A stretch of DNA of 64,000 nt from Desulfobulbaceae bacterium DB1 (GTDB lineage Bacteria > Desulfobacterota > Desulfobulbia > Desulfobulbales > SURF-16), in NCBI GenBank assembly GCA_001914235.1, contig MQUF01000002.1, forward strand, positions 248,001 to 312,000, read 5' to 3'. Both the position numbers and the translations under genes were made by a program. Below are positions 13,997 through 21,970 of this stretch, in pieces. Numbering within the stretch: position 1 is the first letter of the stretch; every line of letters starts with the position of its first letter. Below the pieces are notes generated by a model that saw only the letters and a list, made by a program, of their open reading frames with translations, made no database searches and was not told the origin of the DNA.

Positions 13997-16612
13997 TTAT
14001 GATTTTCTGCTCTTCATGAGCACACTTTTGCAGGGGAAATAGGCCTGACGGACGTAGGCTGGTGTGTCTCCGGTCGTAATCAATCTGGCCTTGAGTTTTT
14101 GTCTCGCCGTTTCGGAAGCGTTTCTCTCCAGATTATAGAGAAGGTACGGAATCACCATGAAGTTCGCCTCTTCCACAACGCGGTCTTGCTCGTCGTCATA
14201 TTTTCGCCTGAAAAAGGTATGGCTCGCGGTGATAAAATGTTGCGGCAAACGACGAGAGATGCCGCCCGAACGGAGGGCCGCATCAAGTTCGGACGCGAAC
14301 TCCCGCAGCTCCGCAAAGGTAAGGGTTGTCACCTCATCTGGTTTCGTCGAACCTTGTTGATAAACTTTTTCCGTGATGATCTCTTCTTCTTCAAACTGGC
14401 TGCAGGGATAGGCCCAGGCCAGTTCCTCCTGGAATACTCTGCTTTTTTCGTCTTCCCTGGCCCAGACCATGGTCTCGCCCATGACCGTGATCCGATTCCT
14501 TCCCTTTTTCTTGGCCTCGCCAAGGGCTTCTTCCGCCTTGTTCATGGTAAAGCCGATGGGCTCTTTTGGCTTGCAGATATAAATTCCTGCCGAAATCGAG
14601 AGGTTTGGGTTGTGGCAGGTATAGTCCTTGAACTGCTGCCTGATCTCCCCTGCCAGCTCGATGATCCGGTCCCACGGCCCGATCACGGCGAGATCGTCGC
14701 CACCGGAAAAAACCAGGTAGAAGATGTTTCTCACTTTATCTTTCCATGGCCAGAGGTTGGCGTCATCCTCCCGCCATTTTTGAAAAATCTCTTCGCAGGC
14801 GCCATTCACACGGGACGAAAAAAACACGGTCATTTCCCGGCTCAGTGTTGCAAGACGCGAAACGGAGCGAAGCCTGTCAGCCCCAAGGTTCGCCCCAGCG
14901 CCTTCCCCGCCCAGGCCGATGGAAAAGACCTGGCCGAGGTTATCGACATCCATCTTCAATACCCCGATCCGCTTGTCACCCGCAGCCATCTGCGCCAGGG
15001 TCGTAAACGACAAAACCTGACCCGCGTGGACTGTGCCATCTTCGTACTCGTCGGCTTCGGTTTCAAGCTGTATCTTCTCCATCGCCACTGGAAGGACTGC
15101 ACCCAGGCGATAAAACGCTTTCCCCTCAGATGCGTCTCCGGTTATCCGATACACGATATCGGACGGTGACTGCTTATTTCCTTTCTCATGATAATTTTCG
15201 CAGAGCAGAACGGAACCGAACCTGCCGAATGGAATTTGTACAGAAGCCGAATGAGTGACTTTGTCGATGCTGGCGGAAAACACGAGGTATCTGGCCTTTG
15301 GCATGAACGAACCGACTTCCCGGTCCCTTGAGCAAGCATCGCAAACATCTTCCGCATGGCTTTTCAGACGAATGGCGCATGATGGACACGCTGTAACCCT
15401 TTCGCTTTCTTCATCCTTTTCTATCCAGAAACCGTCTTCCTGGAAATTGGTATGGTACTTTTGCAGCTTGGCGATACCAAGGGCATCTCCCAGCTCTTCC
15501 CTCCGATGCGCATATCGGTCGTTGCGAAGGTCATCGGCGGACAGATCAACACATGCCCCGACATAGCCAAGTTCTCCCTGAAAGGTTTCGATCAACCAGG
15601 TGTTGGCATCTTTCTCAAATTCCGCAAGAAGGTTTCTTGCCTCCGGTGTGTCCGGCAGGAGGATTTCCAGGTTGCCGCCGCCGCAGAAATTGATATTGGC
15701 GATAGTGAGTCCGAAAAGCCTGCAAACATACCGAGCGAAGACCTCGGCGAGCATGCTGACTGTGAAGGAACGACCCCGCAATCGTTTGGCGATACCGCCT
15801 GTCCCTTGCCCTTGGCTGATTTTGTAGATGTAGTTTTTGATCCCGGTGATGTCGCCGCCATACAGAAGAAATTTTCCTTTTGCAGAGTTGCCGGCCAAGT
15901 GAAGAAGCGAGGCAAGGGCGGCGGTTGTCCTGGAGTGGTCGAAAAGGGAAATATCAGGGAAAACATTGGTCGCACTTGGTATCCGGGAGGTATATTTTTC
16001 CAGGAGCCAGTAGATCTCATGAAACCACGCCGCGGGAGAACTGCCTTCGATTTGTTCGACTTCCTCGACAAATTGCTGCCAGAGCTTTTCATAGGAAATC
16101 TCGCTGAGGTCGCGGGATATCGTTTCATCCAGATACGGAAAAATCTCTTTCCCTGGATTTTCTCCCATAGGGGCAAGGGGGAGAGTCCATTTGCTTTTGA
16201 ACTGTCCCTTTTTGTCACGAATCATGTACTGAAGTTCTATCAGGTCGAAAATCGAATGCAACCGGGCTTCCTTGTAAGATTTGCCCTCGTCATGTTCGTA
16301 GACTGACCTGTCCATACCAGCCGAGAGCATGTCGGCTTCCTTATAGATGTCGCCGCGTGAGTTTTTGTGGTGACGAGCGCCATTGTAAAGCTCGGTCTTG
16401 TCAAAAAGGCGTTCCGGGATGTACTGCTCAATGAAAAAGGCCGTATGAGCGGCATGAAGATACCCGTGGTGGCCATCTTTCACAGGACAGAATTCGTCGT
16501 AATTTTCGATGATCTCCGGAAACACCTTTTCAAGATTGGCCCGTTGCGCAAACTTCCCCACATCATGCAACAACCCGGCCAGGGCGATTTTCATTACGGT
16601 AGCATCCGCCAT
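13997..16612 (-). CDS. cas10: Cas10/Csm1, cyclic oligoadenylate synthase (871 aa)
   Basis: Large subunit of the type III-A complex. The N-terminal HD domain has H16-D17 (LLHDVGKFAQR) and downstream histidines in HHGYLHAAHTAFF, suggesting an active DNase. A zinc-finger region follows (CPSCAIRLKSHAEDVCDAC). The palm domain carries the intact GGDD motif at residues 637-640 (YLVFSGGDDLAV). It should convert ATP to cyclic oligoadenylate when target RNA binds. The start MADATVMKIALAGLLHDVG is the natural HD start. It leads the cas10-csm2-csm3-csm4-csm5 operon. A palindrome (16,763-16,774) and an antitoxin relic lie upstream. Confidence 0.98.
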   Translation of the reverse strand: MADATVMKIALAGLLHDVGKFAQRANLEKVFPEIIENYDEFCPVKDGHHGYLHAAHTAFFIEQYIPERLFDKTELYNGARHHKNSRGDIYKEADMLSAGMDRSVYEHDEGKSYKEARLHSIFDLIELQYMIRDKKGQFKSKWTLPLAPMGENPGKEIFPYLDETISRDLSEISYEKLWQQFVEEVEQIEGSSPAAWFHEIYWLLEKYTSRIPSATNVFPDISLFDHSRTTAALASLLHLAGNSAKGKFLLYGGDITGIKNYIYKISQGQGTGGIAKRLRGRSFTVSMLAEVFARYVCRLFGLTIANINFCGGGNLEILLPDTPEARNLLAEFEKDANTWLIETFQGELGYVGACVDLSADDLRNDRYAHRREELGDALGIAKLQKYHTNFQEDGFWIEKDEESERVTACPSCAIRLKSHAEDVCDACSRDREVGSFMPKARYLVFSASIDKVTHSASVQIPFGRFGSVLLCENYHEKGNKQSPSDIVYRITGDASEGKAFYRLGAVLPVAMEKIQLETEADEYEDGTVHAGQVLSFTTLAQMAAGDKRIGVLKMDVDNLGQVFSIGLGGEGAGANLGADRLRSVSRLATLSREMTVFFSSRVNGACEEIFQKWREDDANLWPWKDKVRNIFYLVFSGGDDLAVIGPWDRIIELAGEIRQQFKDYTCHNPNLSISAGIYICKPKEPIGFTMNKAEEALGEAKKKGRNRITVMGETMVWAREDEKSRVFQEELAWAYPCSQFEEEEIITEKVYQQGSTKPDEVTTLTFAELREFASELDAALRSGGISRRLPQHFITASHTFFRRKYDDEQDRVVEEANFMVIPYLLYNLERNASETARQKLKARLITTGDTPAYVRQAYFPCKSVLMKSRKS

Positions 16613-16762
16613 ATTTCCTCCATGTTCTCGAATGGTGATTCTTTTTCAGTATGCCGTGACTGATTTGTCCCGATAATTTTCTTTCTCTTCTTTCCGTTGA
16701 CCGATTACACGCTGTCCGTCGCCAATACAACCATGCCCGACAACCACCCCTGCCGCAACCTG

Positions 16763-16774
16763 TGCAACGTTGCA
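16763..16774. promoter_or_regulatory. TGCAACGTTGCA palindrome, site 2 of 3
   Basis: A perfect 12-bp dyad 151-162 bp upstream of the cas10 start, inside a gene-free stretch. The core is identical to the site at 5869-5882. On the minus strand it reads GATTGCAACGTTGCAC, close to the cas6 site. Candidate operator or promoter element of the csm operon. Confidence 0.45.
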
Positions 16775-16843
16775 ATCCATCATTTCGGTCTCTCGGAGAA
16801 AGTCGAAAGCCTTTGGCCGGGAGTGTGTCATAATGGTATGCTG

Positions 16844-16873
16844 AAAGAGTCAAAATGACGCTTATGACTCTTT
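16844..16873 (+). promoter_or_regulatory. Inverted repeat upstream of a Phd-type antitoxin relic
   Basis: AAAGAGTCA (16,844-16,852) and TGACTCTTT (16,865-16,873) form a perfect 9-bp dyad with a 12-nt spacer, 16 bp before the relic's ATG. Phd/YefM antitoxins bind such dyads at their own promoters, so this may be a surviving operator. Confidence 0.45.
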
Positions 16874-16889
16874 TCCAGAGGTGAAACCA

Positions 16890-17063
16890 ATGCCAACAAT
16901 TTCCCTTGCCGAGGCCAAAAGCCATCTTTCCTAACTCATTGCCAGGAGCGACAAGGGCTTGCCGCAGTGGCCGGAAGCCGGCCTGATTTCACCGAAGTTG
17001 CCGAAGCCATTGACGATATCGCCGAACTTCGCCGTCAGGGGGATGGCGGATTCCCTTCTTTGT
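16890..17063 (+). pseudogene. Relic of a Phd/YefM-type antitoxin gene
   Basis: The plus strand reads MPTISLAEAKSHLS, a stop at 16,932, then LIARSDKG in the same frame; this is the Phd/YefM start in which SxLSELI should be continuous. About 50 bp later a second frame gives FTEVAEAIDDIAELRRQ, like the C-terminal half of such antitoxins. The middle block (GKPVA region) is missing. A premature stop plus internal loss makes it a pseudogene. It lies between cas10 and the NE0113 gene, against their direction. No partner toxin was found. The end coordinate is approximate. Confidence 0.6.
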
Positions 17064-17345
17064 CTTTGCGTTGTCTTTGCGCCAGCCATCATAACCACTA
17101 ATCTGATTAGATTACGATGAATGGTTTGCCGGGTCAACCCCAAAAAAAGATGAATTGATCCTTTCCCCTGACATCAAGGGCACGACAGGAATATGGCCGG
17201 CGGCGGAAACCAGTGCGATCTTTGATTTGAATAATTTCAACACTGACAATTCCGCTTTTATTCGGTTAAATTGTCAAGTATCTGGATAGAAAGGGAAATA
17301 TCGCAGGAAAAACATGAATTCCAGGCCTCGCCCTTTCTCTGCCTT
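17064..17345. other. Gene-free stretch downstream of the NE0113 gene
   Basis: Together with 16,613-16,889 this leaves about 730 bp between the cas6-NE0113 unit and cas10 without an intact gene. I see no ORF with family features on either strand; short frames here have no ribosome binding site or recognisable motif. The cas10 promoter should lie at the left of this gap. Confidence 0.5.
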
Positions 17346-18464
17346 TTACCATTCCAGCCTGATCTGCCGTCGATCCAGCCGGATGCCGTAGCGGGTGTCG
17401 GGGCGATCACCGTGGGAGGTGATTTCCAGTTCCGCGGCATGGGCCTGACCAAAGACGCGGAGCAGGTCCGTGCGAATTTTCGACTTGTAGGAGTTGAAAT
17501 TTTCCTTGGACAGGGAACCGATGCCGGTGTCGCTCATTTCGGCAAGCAGCCTGCCGCCGGGAATGCGACCGTACATGATTGAAATACCCGTCCCACTGAT
17601 TACCGATGCCGCGTCGAGAAAACAGTCATAACAGCCGGAACAGGATTTTTTCCCGGTACACTTTTTCTTCTGCTCGGCAAAAAAGGCATAAAGCGCCAGG
17701 CGGGCCGGATGCATGTCAAGCTCCATGCCGTTGTAAACAATTTTCCCTTCAGCCAGCTTAATCGTCAGCATTTTCGGGGTATCGCGGATCAGCGATTGCA
17801 GCAGATCGGCCGGCGGCCGGGGCTGATCGAGCATGTCCCCTGCCAGCAGGGGCCGTATCGAAACAAAAGGAATGGTGACGAGCTGCACTTCCGCATAGCG
17901 GGTTTCTTTCAGGAAGGGCTGTCCTTTGTCATCAAGCAGACTGATCATGACGGACTTTTTCGGCGGGAACCAGAAAGAGGGACAGTTTTCAAATTCCGGC
18001 GACACCAGCACATGAAAAATGCGGTCCCGGGGCCGCCCATAGAGCTGAGCGGCCAGGGTCAGGCATGAAGTCATGGTTTTTCTGCCGCCGGCCACCAGGA
18101 ACCAAAGGGCCGTATCATCATCACCGGCAAAATGAAAGGTGAGCTCAAGACAGGTCTGCAAAAGAATTTCGTTGTCTTCCGGGGTGACAATATCTTCAAG
18201 CTCCACGCCGGAAGCGTTTTTCAGGCTATGGATATTGTGGACGCCGAAATCAAGTGATGCGGGGCTGAGTCCGAAGTCGGCCAGCAGGCTGTCGATCCTG
18301 CGGCAGTCCGGATCAAAAAAACCGGACAGCAAACGGTCTTTCCCGCGCCGGGTGGTTATGACATGGAGCGCGTGCACCTGCCTGCCTTCATGAAGCAGGG
18401 CGTACAGCGCCTCGGTGATGACTTGCGGCGAAAGCCCGCTGACGGCAAGAAGTATATTTCTCAA
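17346..18464 (-). CDS. NE0113-family CARF protein (372 aa)
   Basis: The N-terminus NILLAVSGLSPQVITEALYAL is the signature start of the NE0113 (TIGR02584) CARF family, and VAGGRKTMTSCLTLAAQLYG is the second ligand-site block. A cysteine cluster (CTGKKSCSGCYDC) around residues 278-290 may bind metal. The C-terminal about 100 residues look like a winged helix (YKSKIRTDLLRVFG, then YGIRLDRRQIRL). No HEPN RxxxxH and no PD-(D/E)xK motif is evident. Candidate roles are ring nuclease or cyclic-oligoadenylate-responsive regulator; the sequence does not decide. It follows cas6 by 4 bp and is surely cotranscribed with it. Confidence 0.8.
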   Translation of the reverse strand: MRNILLAVSGLSPQVITEALYALLHEGRQVHALHVITTRRGKDRLLSGFFDPDCRRIDSLLADFGLSPASLDFGVHNIHSLKNASGVELEDIVTPEDNEILLQTCLELTFHFAGDDDTALWFLVAGGRKTMTSCLTLAAQLYGRPRDRIFHVLVSPEFENCPSFWFPPKKSVMISLLDDKGQPFLKETRYAEVQLVTIPFVSIRPLLAGDMLDQPRPPADLLQSLIRDTPKMLTIKLAEGKIVYNGMELDMHPARLALYAFFAEQKKKCTGKKSCSGCYDCFLDAASVISGTGISIMYGRIPGGRLLAEMSDTGIGSLSKENFNSYKSKIRTDLLRVFGQAHAAELEITSHGDRPDTRYGIRLDRRQIRLEW

Positions 18465-18468
18465 GGAA

Positions 18469-19398
18469 TCACATCTCCCCCACCGAGATACGGCCGAGGC
18501 CGAAGGATGTCTGTTTGCCGAGATTGACGATCTCGCAGTAACGAAGCAGGGGAAGGAAGTCCTCCAGGTTGTCGCCGCAATAGATTATCCGGCCCTGCAC
18601 TCCGCCGAACAGCATGGAACTGCGCTGCCGGTTACTGTAACGTTCAATATCGACCCAGCGACAGTCCGACGAGTCGATTTCCACCTCCCCGGCTCGGGCG
18701 GCAAGGGTGCGGTAATCAATATCAGGCTCGCCGTTGCCGTAAACCGCTTCAAGGCTTGCAACGCGTCGCAGTGCCGCTCGAATGACGAAATGAAAAGGAA
18801 GAGTGCCCTGCAGTTCGTTGCCGTGTTTGAGTCGCAGGGGCGTCAGGCAGGAAAGGGAGATTTTGTCGTGTGCGCCCTCTGCCGGGGACTGAAGGCAAAG
18901 CTGCGGCACGGGCTGCGACTGCCGCAGGGTGCTGCCGTCAAAAAGAATGTCCTCACCCATGCGCACGGTTTCCAGAAGGAAGCGGCCCGGTTCACTGCTT
19001 CTTTTTCCCAGTCCCGTCTTTCCCATTTCCTGGACAGCGTAGACTATGTGCGGAAGGTATGTATTCGCCCGGCCAAAAAGGACAAGTCCGAAAGTAAAAG
19101 TCTCGTCTTTTTCGTAGGCCCGTTTCTGCTTTTCCGGCGGAAAAAGCACATAGGGATGGGGCCGATGCGCAACCCGCGTCTTGCCGGACTCAACCGGCCG
19201 GGAATTTTTCACCTCAAACAAAAAGGCATAGGCGCAGTTGTTTGACAGCAGACAATTCCCGCATTCCCGTTGCCGGAGGGCGCAGCTAATCTTTTTCAAG
19301 GAATGACCGAGCCCGCCCCGTAAAGTTGAGCCTTTAAAAACCGGCAACACGGCGGCTGACTCAAACCGACAAAAAAACGTATATATTCCCGCCAGCAT
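18469..19398 (-). CDS. cas6: Cas6, pre-crRNA processing endoribonuclease (309 aa)
   Basis: Cas6 cuts the CRISPR transcript within each repeat. The protein has the Cas6 cysteine cluster CGNCLLSNNCAYAFLFE (PF10040-type), a LTPLRLKHG RAMP strand and the C-terminal glycine-rich loop NLGKQTSFGLGRI. Catalytic histidines cannot be fixed by eye. It is the first gene of the cas6-NE0113 unit. The divergent hsp20 pair starts 500 bp away, with a palindrome-like site about 100 bp upstream of cas6. Confidence 0.92.
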   Translation of the reverse strand: MLAGIYTFFCRFESAAVLPVFKGSTLRGGLGHSLKKISCALRQRECGNCLLSNNCAYAFLFEVKNSRPVESGKTRVAHRPHPYVLFPPEKQKRAYEKDETFTFGLVLFGRANTYLPHIVYAVQEMGKTGLGKRSSEPGRFLLETVRMGEDILFDGSTLRQSQPVPQLCLQSPAEGAHDKISLSCLTPLRLKHGNELQGTLPFHFVIRAALRRVASLEAVYGNGEPDIDYRTLAARAGEVEIDSSDCRWVDIERYSNRQRSSMLFGGVQGRIIYCGDNLEDFLPLLRYCEIVNLGKQTSFGLGRISVGEM

Positions 19399-19495
19399 AT
19401 CTCTTCCTCATTTTTGTTCAGGAACGTTGTGATTCATTCATGGTGCCCCGCCATACCTCACCAGCATACCTCGAACCGGATGGAAATGAAAAAAG

Positions 19496-19506
19496 TGCAA
19501 CGTTGA
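19496..19506. promoter_or_regulatory. TGCAACGTTGA, site 3 of 3 (imperfect)
   Basis: The sequence matches the 12-bp palindrome of sites 1 and 2 except in its last half-site. It lies 98-108 bp upstream of the cas6 start. On the minus strand it reads GATTGTTCAACGTTGCAC, sharing the flanks of site 2. Confidence 0.35.
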
Positions 19507-19762
19507 ACAATCAGGATATTCGCGCCATGTCCCCCTTTTTTTCATAACCTGAGGCGGGTGAGTGGCGCGAAGTTGTTGTTGAAAGAAAATATCTTTCCTG
19601 AAAATCCGGAGACGGCTCCTCATTTCCTGAAGATCATTTCCTCCAGCTCTTCCTGACAAAAATCACCTCCATCCTGATAGCACAAAATTGACTTGCCGGG
19701 CAATAAATTTATTTGCCGGCACGGCGATCGGTCCAAAAAATTCCTATCAGGCCGCCCATTGC

Positions 19763-19791
19763 TTGACATGAGGGCACAATGCAATTACTGT
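19763..19791 (+). promoter_or_regulatory. Possible promoter for the hsp20 pair
   Basis: TTGACA (19,763-19,768) followed 17 nt later by TACTGT (19,786-19,791). The -35 box is perfect and the -10 box weak. A heat-shock sigma promoter is also possible for this gene pair but none was clear. Confidence 0.35.
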
Positions 19792-19898
19792 TTTTAAACA
19801 TATCGATCAACATATTGATATAACTAAAAAATCATTTTCAGCTTGTCGAGCGGCACATTTTCGATAACACCCAACCACCTTTTTCAAGGAGAATCGGC

Positions 19899-20342
19899 AT
19901 GTTCAGGAAATTAAATGACATCGACAAAATTTTCGGCACCATGGATTTTTTCAAAAACCAGATGAATCGCCTTTTCGAGGATTTTGAGAGCGGCCGCGGG
20001 AATTTCACCCAAGGCGGAGGCCGGCCGCGGACCAACTTTTTCGATGATGGGGAAAGTCTTTTGGTTTACTGCGAAATTGCCGGGATACACGAAAATGAGA
20101 TTGCCATCAAGCTGCACAACAATCTTCTCACCATCTCAGGCGAACGCAAGCCGTCCCTGCCGGAAGGCTATGCCGTTCTCCGCCAGGAGCTGCAATACAG
20201 TCCTTTTTCCAGAAGCTTTACCCTGCCGGTTGAAGTGGAGCCGGAAAAAACCTCCGCCACCCTGAAAAACGGCATCCTCACCGTAAAGCTGGTCAAGGCC
20301 CAGGCAACAGCGCCGAAAAAAATTGCCGTGAAAGCAGCATAA
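19899..20342 (+). CDS. Hsp20-family small heat shock protein (147 aa)
   Basis: ATP-independent chaperone that holds unfolded proteins. The alpha-crystallin domain spans about residues 45-135: ESLLVYCEIAGIHENEIAIKL, NNLLTISGER and the closing LKNGILTVKLVKA. A short N-terminal arm (MDFFKNQMNRLFEDF) precedes it. An AAGGAG ribosome binding site precedes the ATG. A second Hsp20 gene follows 12 bp later, so the two are cotranscribed and may form mixed oligomers. Confidence 0.95.
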   Translation: MFRKLNDIDKIFGTMDFFKNQMNRLFEDFESGRGNFTQGGGRPRTNFFDDGESLLVYCEIAGIHENEIAIKLHNNLLTISGERKPSLPEGYAVLRQELQYSPFSRSFTLPVEVEPEKTSATLKNGILTVKLVKAQATAPKKIAVKAA

Positions 20343-20354
20343 GGGGAAAGAACC

Positions 20355-20735
20355 ATGGAACAGGAAACAGCAAAAACGTCCAACGAGAATGCGGAAGTGT
20401 TGAAATCAGGCCAGACCGCAACGCCAGATGTGGATATCTACGTCAATGACGAAGAAATACTGCTGGTGGCCGATCTGCCGGGAGTTGCCAAGGAAGATCT
20501 CTCCATCAACCTGGAAAACAGTACCCTGACCATTGAAGGCAGATCATCGGTTCGATTCAGCGGCAGCCCGCAACGACAGGAGTTTGAGCCACTTGATTAT
20601 CGCCGGGTTTTTACCCTGCCGCAGGGACTTGACCTGGAAAAAAGCGTGGCGGAGTTCAGCCAGGGGGTTCTGCACCTCCATCTGCCGAAATCAGCCACGG
20701 GCAAGCCCTGCCGGATCGAGGTCAGGGGAGAGTAA
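20355..20735 (+). CDS. Hsp20-family small heat shock protein, second copy (126 aa)
   Basis: The alpha-crystallin domain (about 28-124) begins PDVDIYVNDEEILLVADLPG, followed by NSTLTIEGR, RVFTLPQGLDLEKS and FSQGVLHLHLPK. The N-terminal arm is short and acidic/polar and lacks the hydrophobic helix of the first copy. It shares only the domain pattern with its neighbour, so they are old paralogues. It ends 24 bp before the convergent cNMP-binding gene. Confidence 0.95.
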   Translation: MEQETAKTSNENAEVLKSGQTATPDVDIYVNDEEILLVADLPGVAKEDLSINLENSTLTIEGRSSVRFSGSPQRQEFEPLDYRRVFTLPQGLDLEKSVAEFSQGVLHLHLPKSATGKPCRIEVRGE

Positions 20736-20759
20736 AGAGGCTTTGCGCGAAACGCCGAT

Positions 20760-21893
20760 TTATTCCGGAGGGGGAGAGTCCTCTTCCTCCGGCACCCTGT
20801 CTTGATCATTTTCCTCGTCAATCTTCCGCAAACCATCCATCAGCAGTTTCATGAACGGGGCAATGGGCGGCGCTCCCATCTCTTCCAGGGAAAGGGATGA
20901 GGTGAATTTGAAGCGCCCTTTCTGCTCCTTCAGAATTTCATAGATGGCCTCGGGGCCATCCAAATTTTTCCAGCGCGCCCGCACCACGTCTCCCTCGCTG
21001 AAAGTGACCGACGCCTTGCCGCCCTCAAGCTCAAACTCCACCACGCCGGTCTTGACGTTTTCATTGAGCATCTGGAATATTTCAGAGGGGGTGATTTCGA
21101 GCAACTGCCCGGAAAAGGCCATGGATTCCTTCTCAGCCTGACTGACGTTTGTCGCGCAAAGCCGCTGAACGAGCAGGCGGGTGAAGGCCATCTGCAGGAA
21201 AGGATGCTTGATCAGGATATGACTCAGGTCCTTGCCGCTCAACATCAATATCTTCACCGGTTCCTCGGCCTTGATGGTGGCGCATGCCGGTTTACCGCTG
21301 AACAAACTCATCTCTCCGAAGATTTCACCGCGGCCCAGCAGGGCGATGGCCTTGTTTCCTTCATCCAGCACGGCAACACGGCCGGATACGAGAAAATAAA
21401 GATAACGGCCCGGATGGCCGCGATGAAGGATGATCTTGCCGGCCGGGAAATTCTCCAGGGTGAGGCAGGAAAAAATGTCCTTCAGACTTTCTTCCTCCAG
21501 GGTCTGAAAAAAGGAGAAGGTATTCATCATGCTGAAGAGGGAACCCATCTTCCGCGACTGGTCCCGGCTTTCCACCGCCGCCAGCATCCTCATCTGCGGC
21601 GTGAAAAACTTCGTTTCCTGAATATAGGCAAACTTGATGAGACCGGTGCAGCCGCTGCAATTGAATTCCTTCCTGCTCTTTTTCTCCTCCTGGTTTTTCG
21701 TTGCCGAACCGGAATCCGCCTCCATTTTTTCGACAACAATGGCGGTTATTTCACGGGCCAGAAACAAGCAGGCGGGTTTGCCGGGCGGAGGATGCAGCGC
21801 GACGCCGGAAAGGCTGAACTCCTCGCCTTCTGCATATAAAGGACAGTCTTTTGCATCAACGATTCTGAATTGGGCTTCAAGCAGGTTTCCCAT
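20760..21893 (-). CDS. Cyclic-nucleotide-binding and DUF4388 domain protein (377 aa)
   Basis: Three parts are visible: an N-terminal about 115 residues of unknown type with a CSGC pair, a cNMP-binding domain (FPAGKIILHRGHPGRYLYFL, then GRGEIFGEMSLFSGKPACAT, about 120-240), and a C-terminal DUF4388/PATAN-like part (FSGQLLEITPSEIFQMLNEN and GKASVTFSEGDVVRA). There is no helix-turn-helix, so it is a signalling adaptor, not a Crp-type regulator. It follows the Rieske/cytochrome b genes on the same strand by 77 bp and may sense or regulate that redox chain. Confidence 0.85.
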   Translation of the reverse strand: MGNLLEAQFRIVDAKDCPLYAEGEEFSLSGVALHPPPGKPACLFLAREITAIVVEKMEADSGSATKNQEEKKSRKEFNCSGCTGLIKFAYIQETKFFTPQMRMLAAVESRDQSRKMGSLFSMMNTFSFFQTLEEESLKDIFSCLTLENFPAGKIILHRGHPGRYLYFLVSGRVAVLDEGNKAIALLGRGEIFGEMSLFSGKPACATIKAEEPVKILMLSGKDLSHILIKHPFLQMAFTRLLVQRLCATNVSQAEKESMAFSGQLLEITPSEIFQMLNENVKTGVVEFELEGGKASVTFSEGDVVRARWKNLDGPEAIYEILKEQKGRFKFTSSLSLEEMGAPPIAPFMKLLMDGLRKIDEENDQDRVPEEEDSPPPE

Positions 21894-21970
21894 GTATCAG
21901 CGGTTCTCCTGTCGGTTCAAAACTTCCTCATGATAGTCAACAGTGCAACAATGCCTCTTCCCTGCCCTGA

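Larger units (their letters stand above)
19399..19898. other. 500-bp divergent intergenic region, cas6 / hsp20
   Basis: No gene is supported on either strand. The region holds the third TGCAACGTTG-type site (19,496-19,506, half-site imperfect), a possible sigma70-type promoter toward hsp20 (19,763-19,791) and a small dyad ATCAACATATTGAT at 19,806-19,819. The cas6 promoter should lie between 19,400 and 19,500 on the minus strand. Confidence 0.55.

Noticed and set aside
16563-16925. Minus-strand frame upstream of and overlapping cas10
   Set aside because: It is out of frame with cas10, has no ribosome binding site or motif, and overlaps the palindrome and the antitoxin relic's promoter.
19438-19659. 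A 73-residue minus-strand frame upstream of cas6
   Set aside because: Basic, low-complexity sequence without a ribosome binding site, across the likely cas6 promoter.
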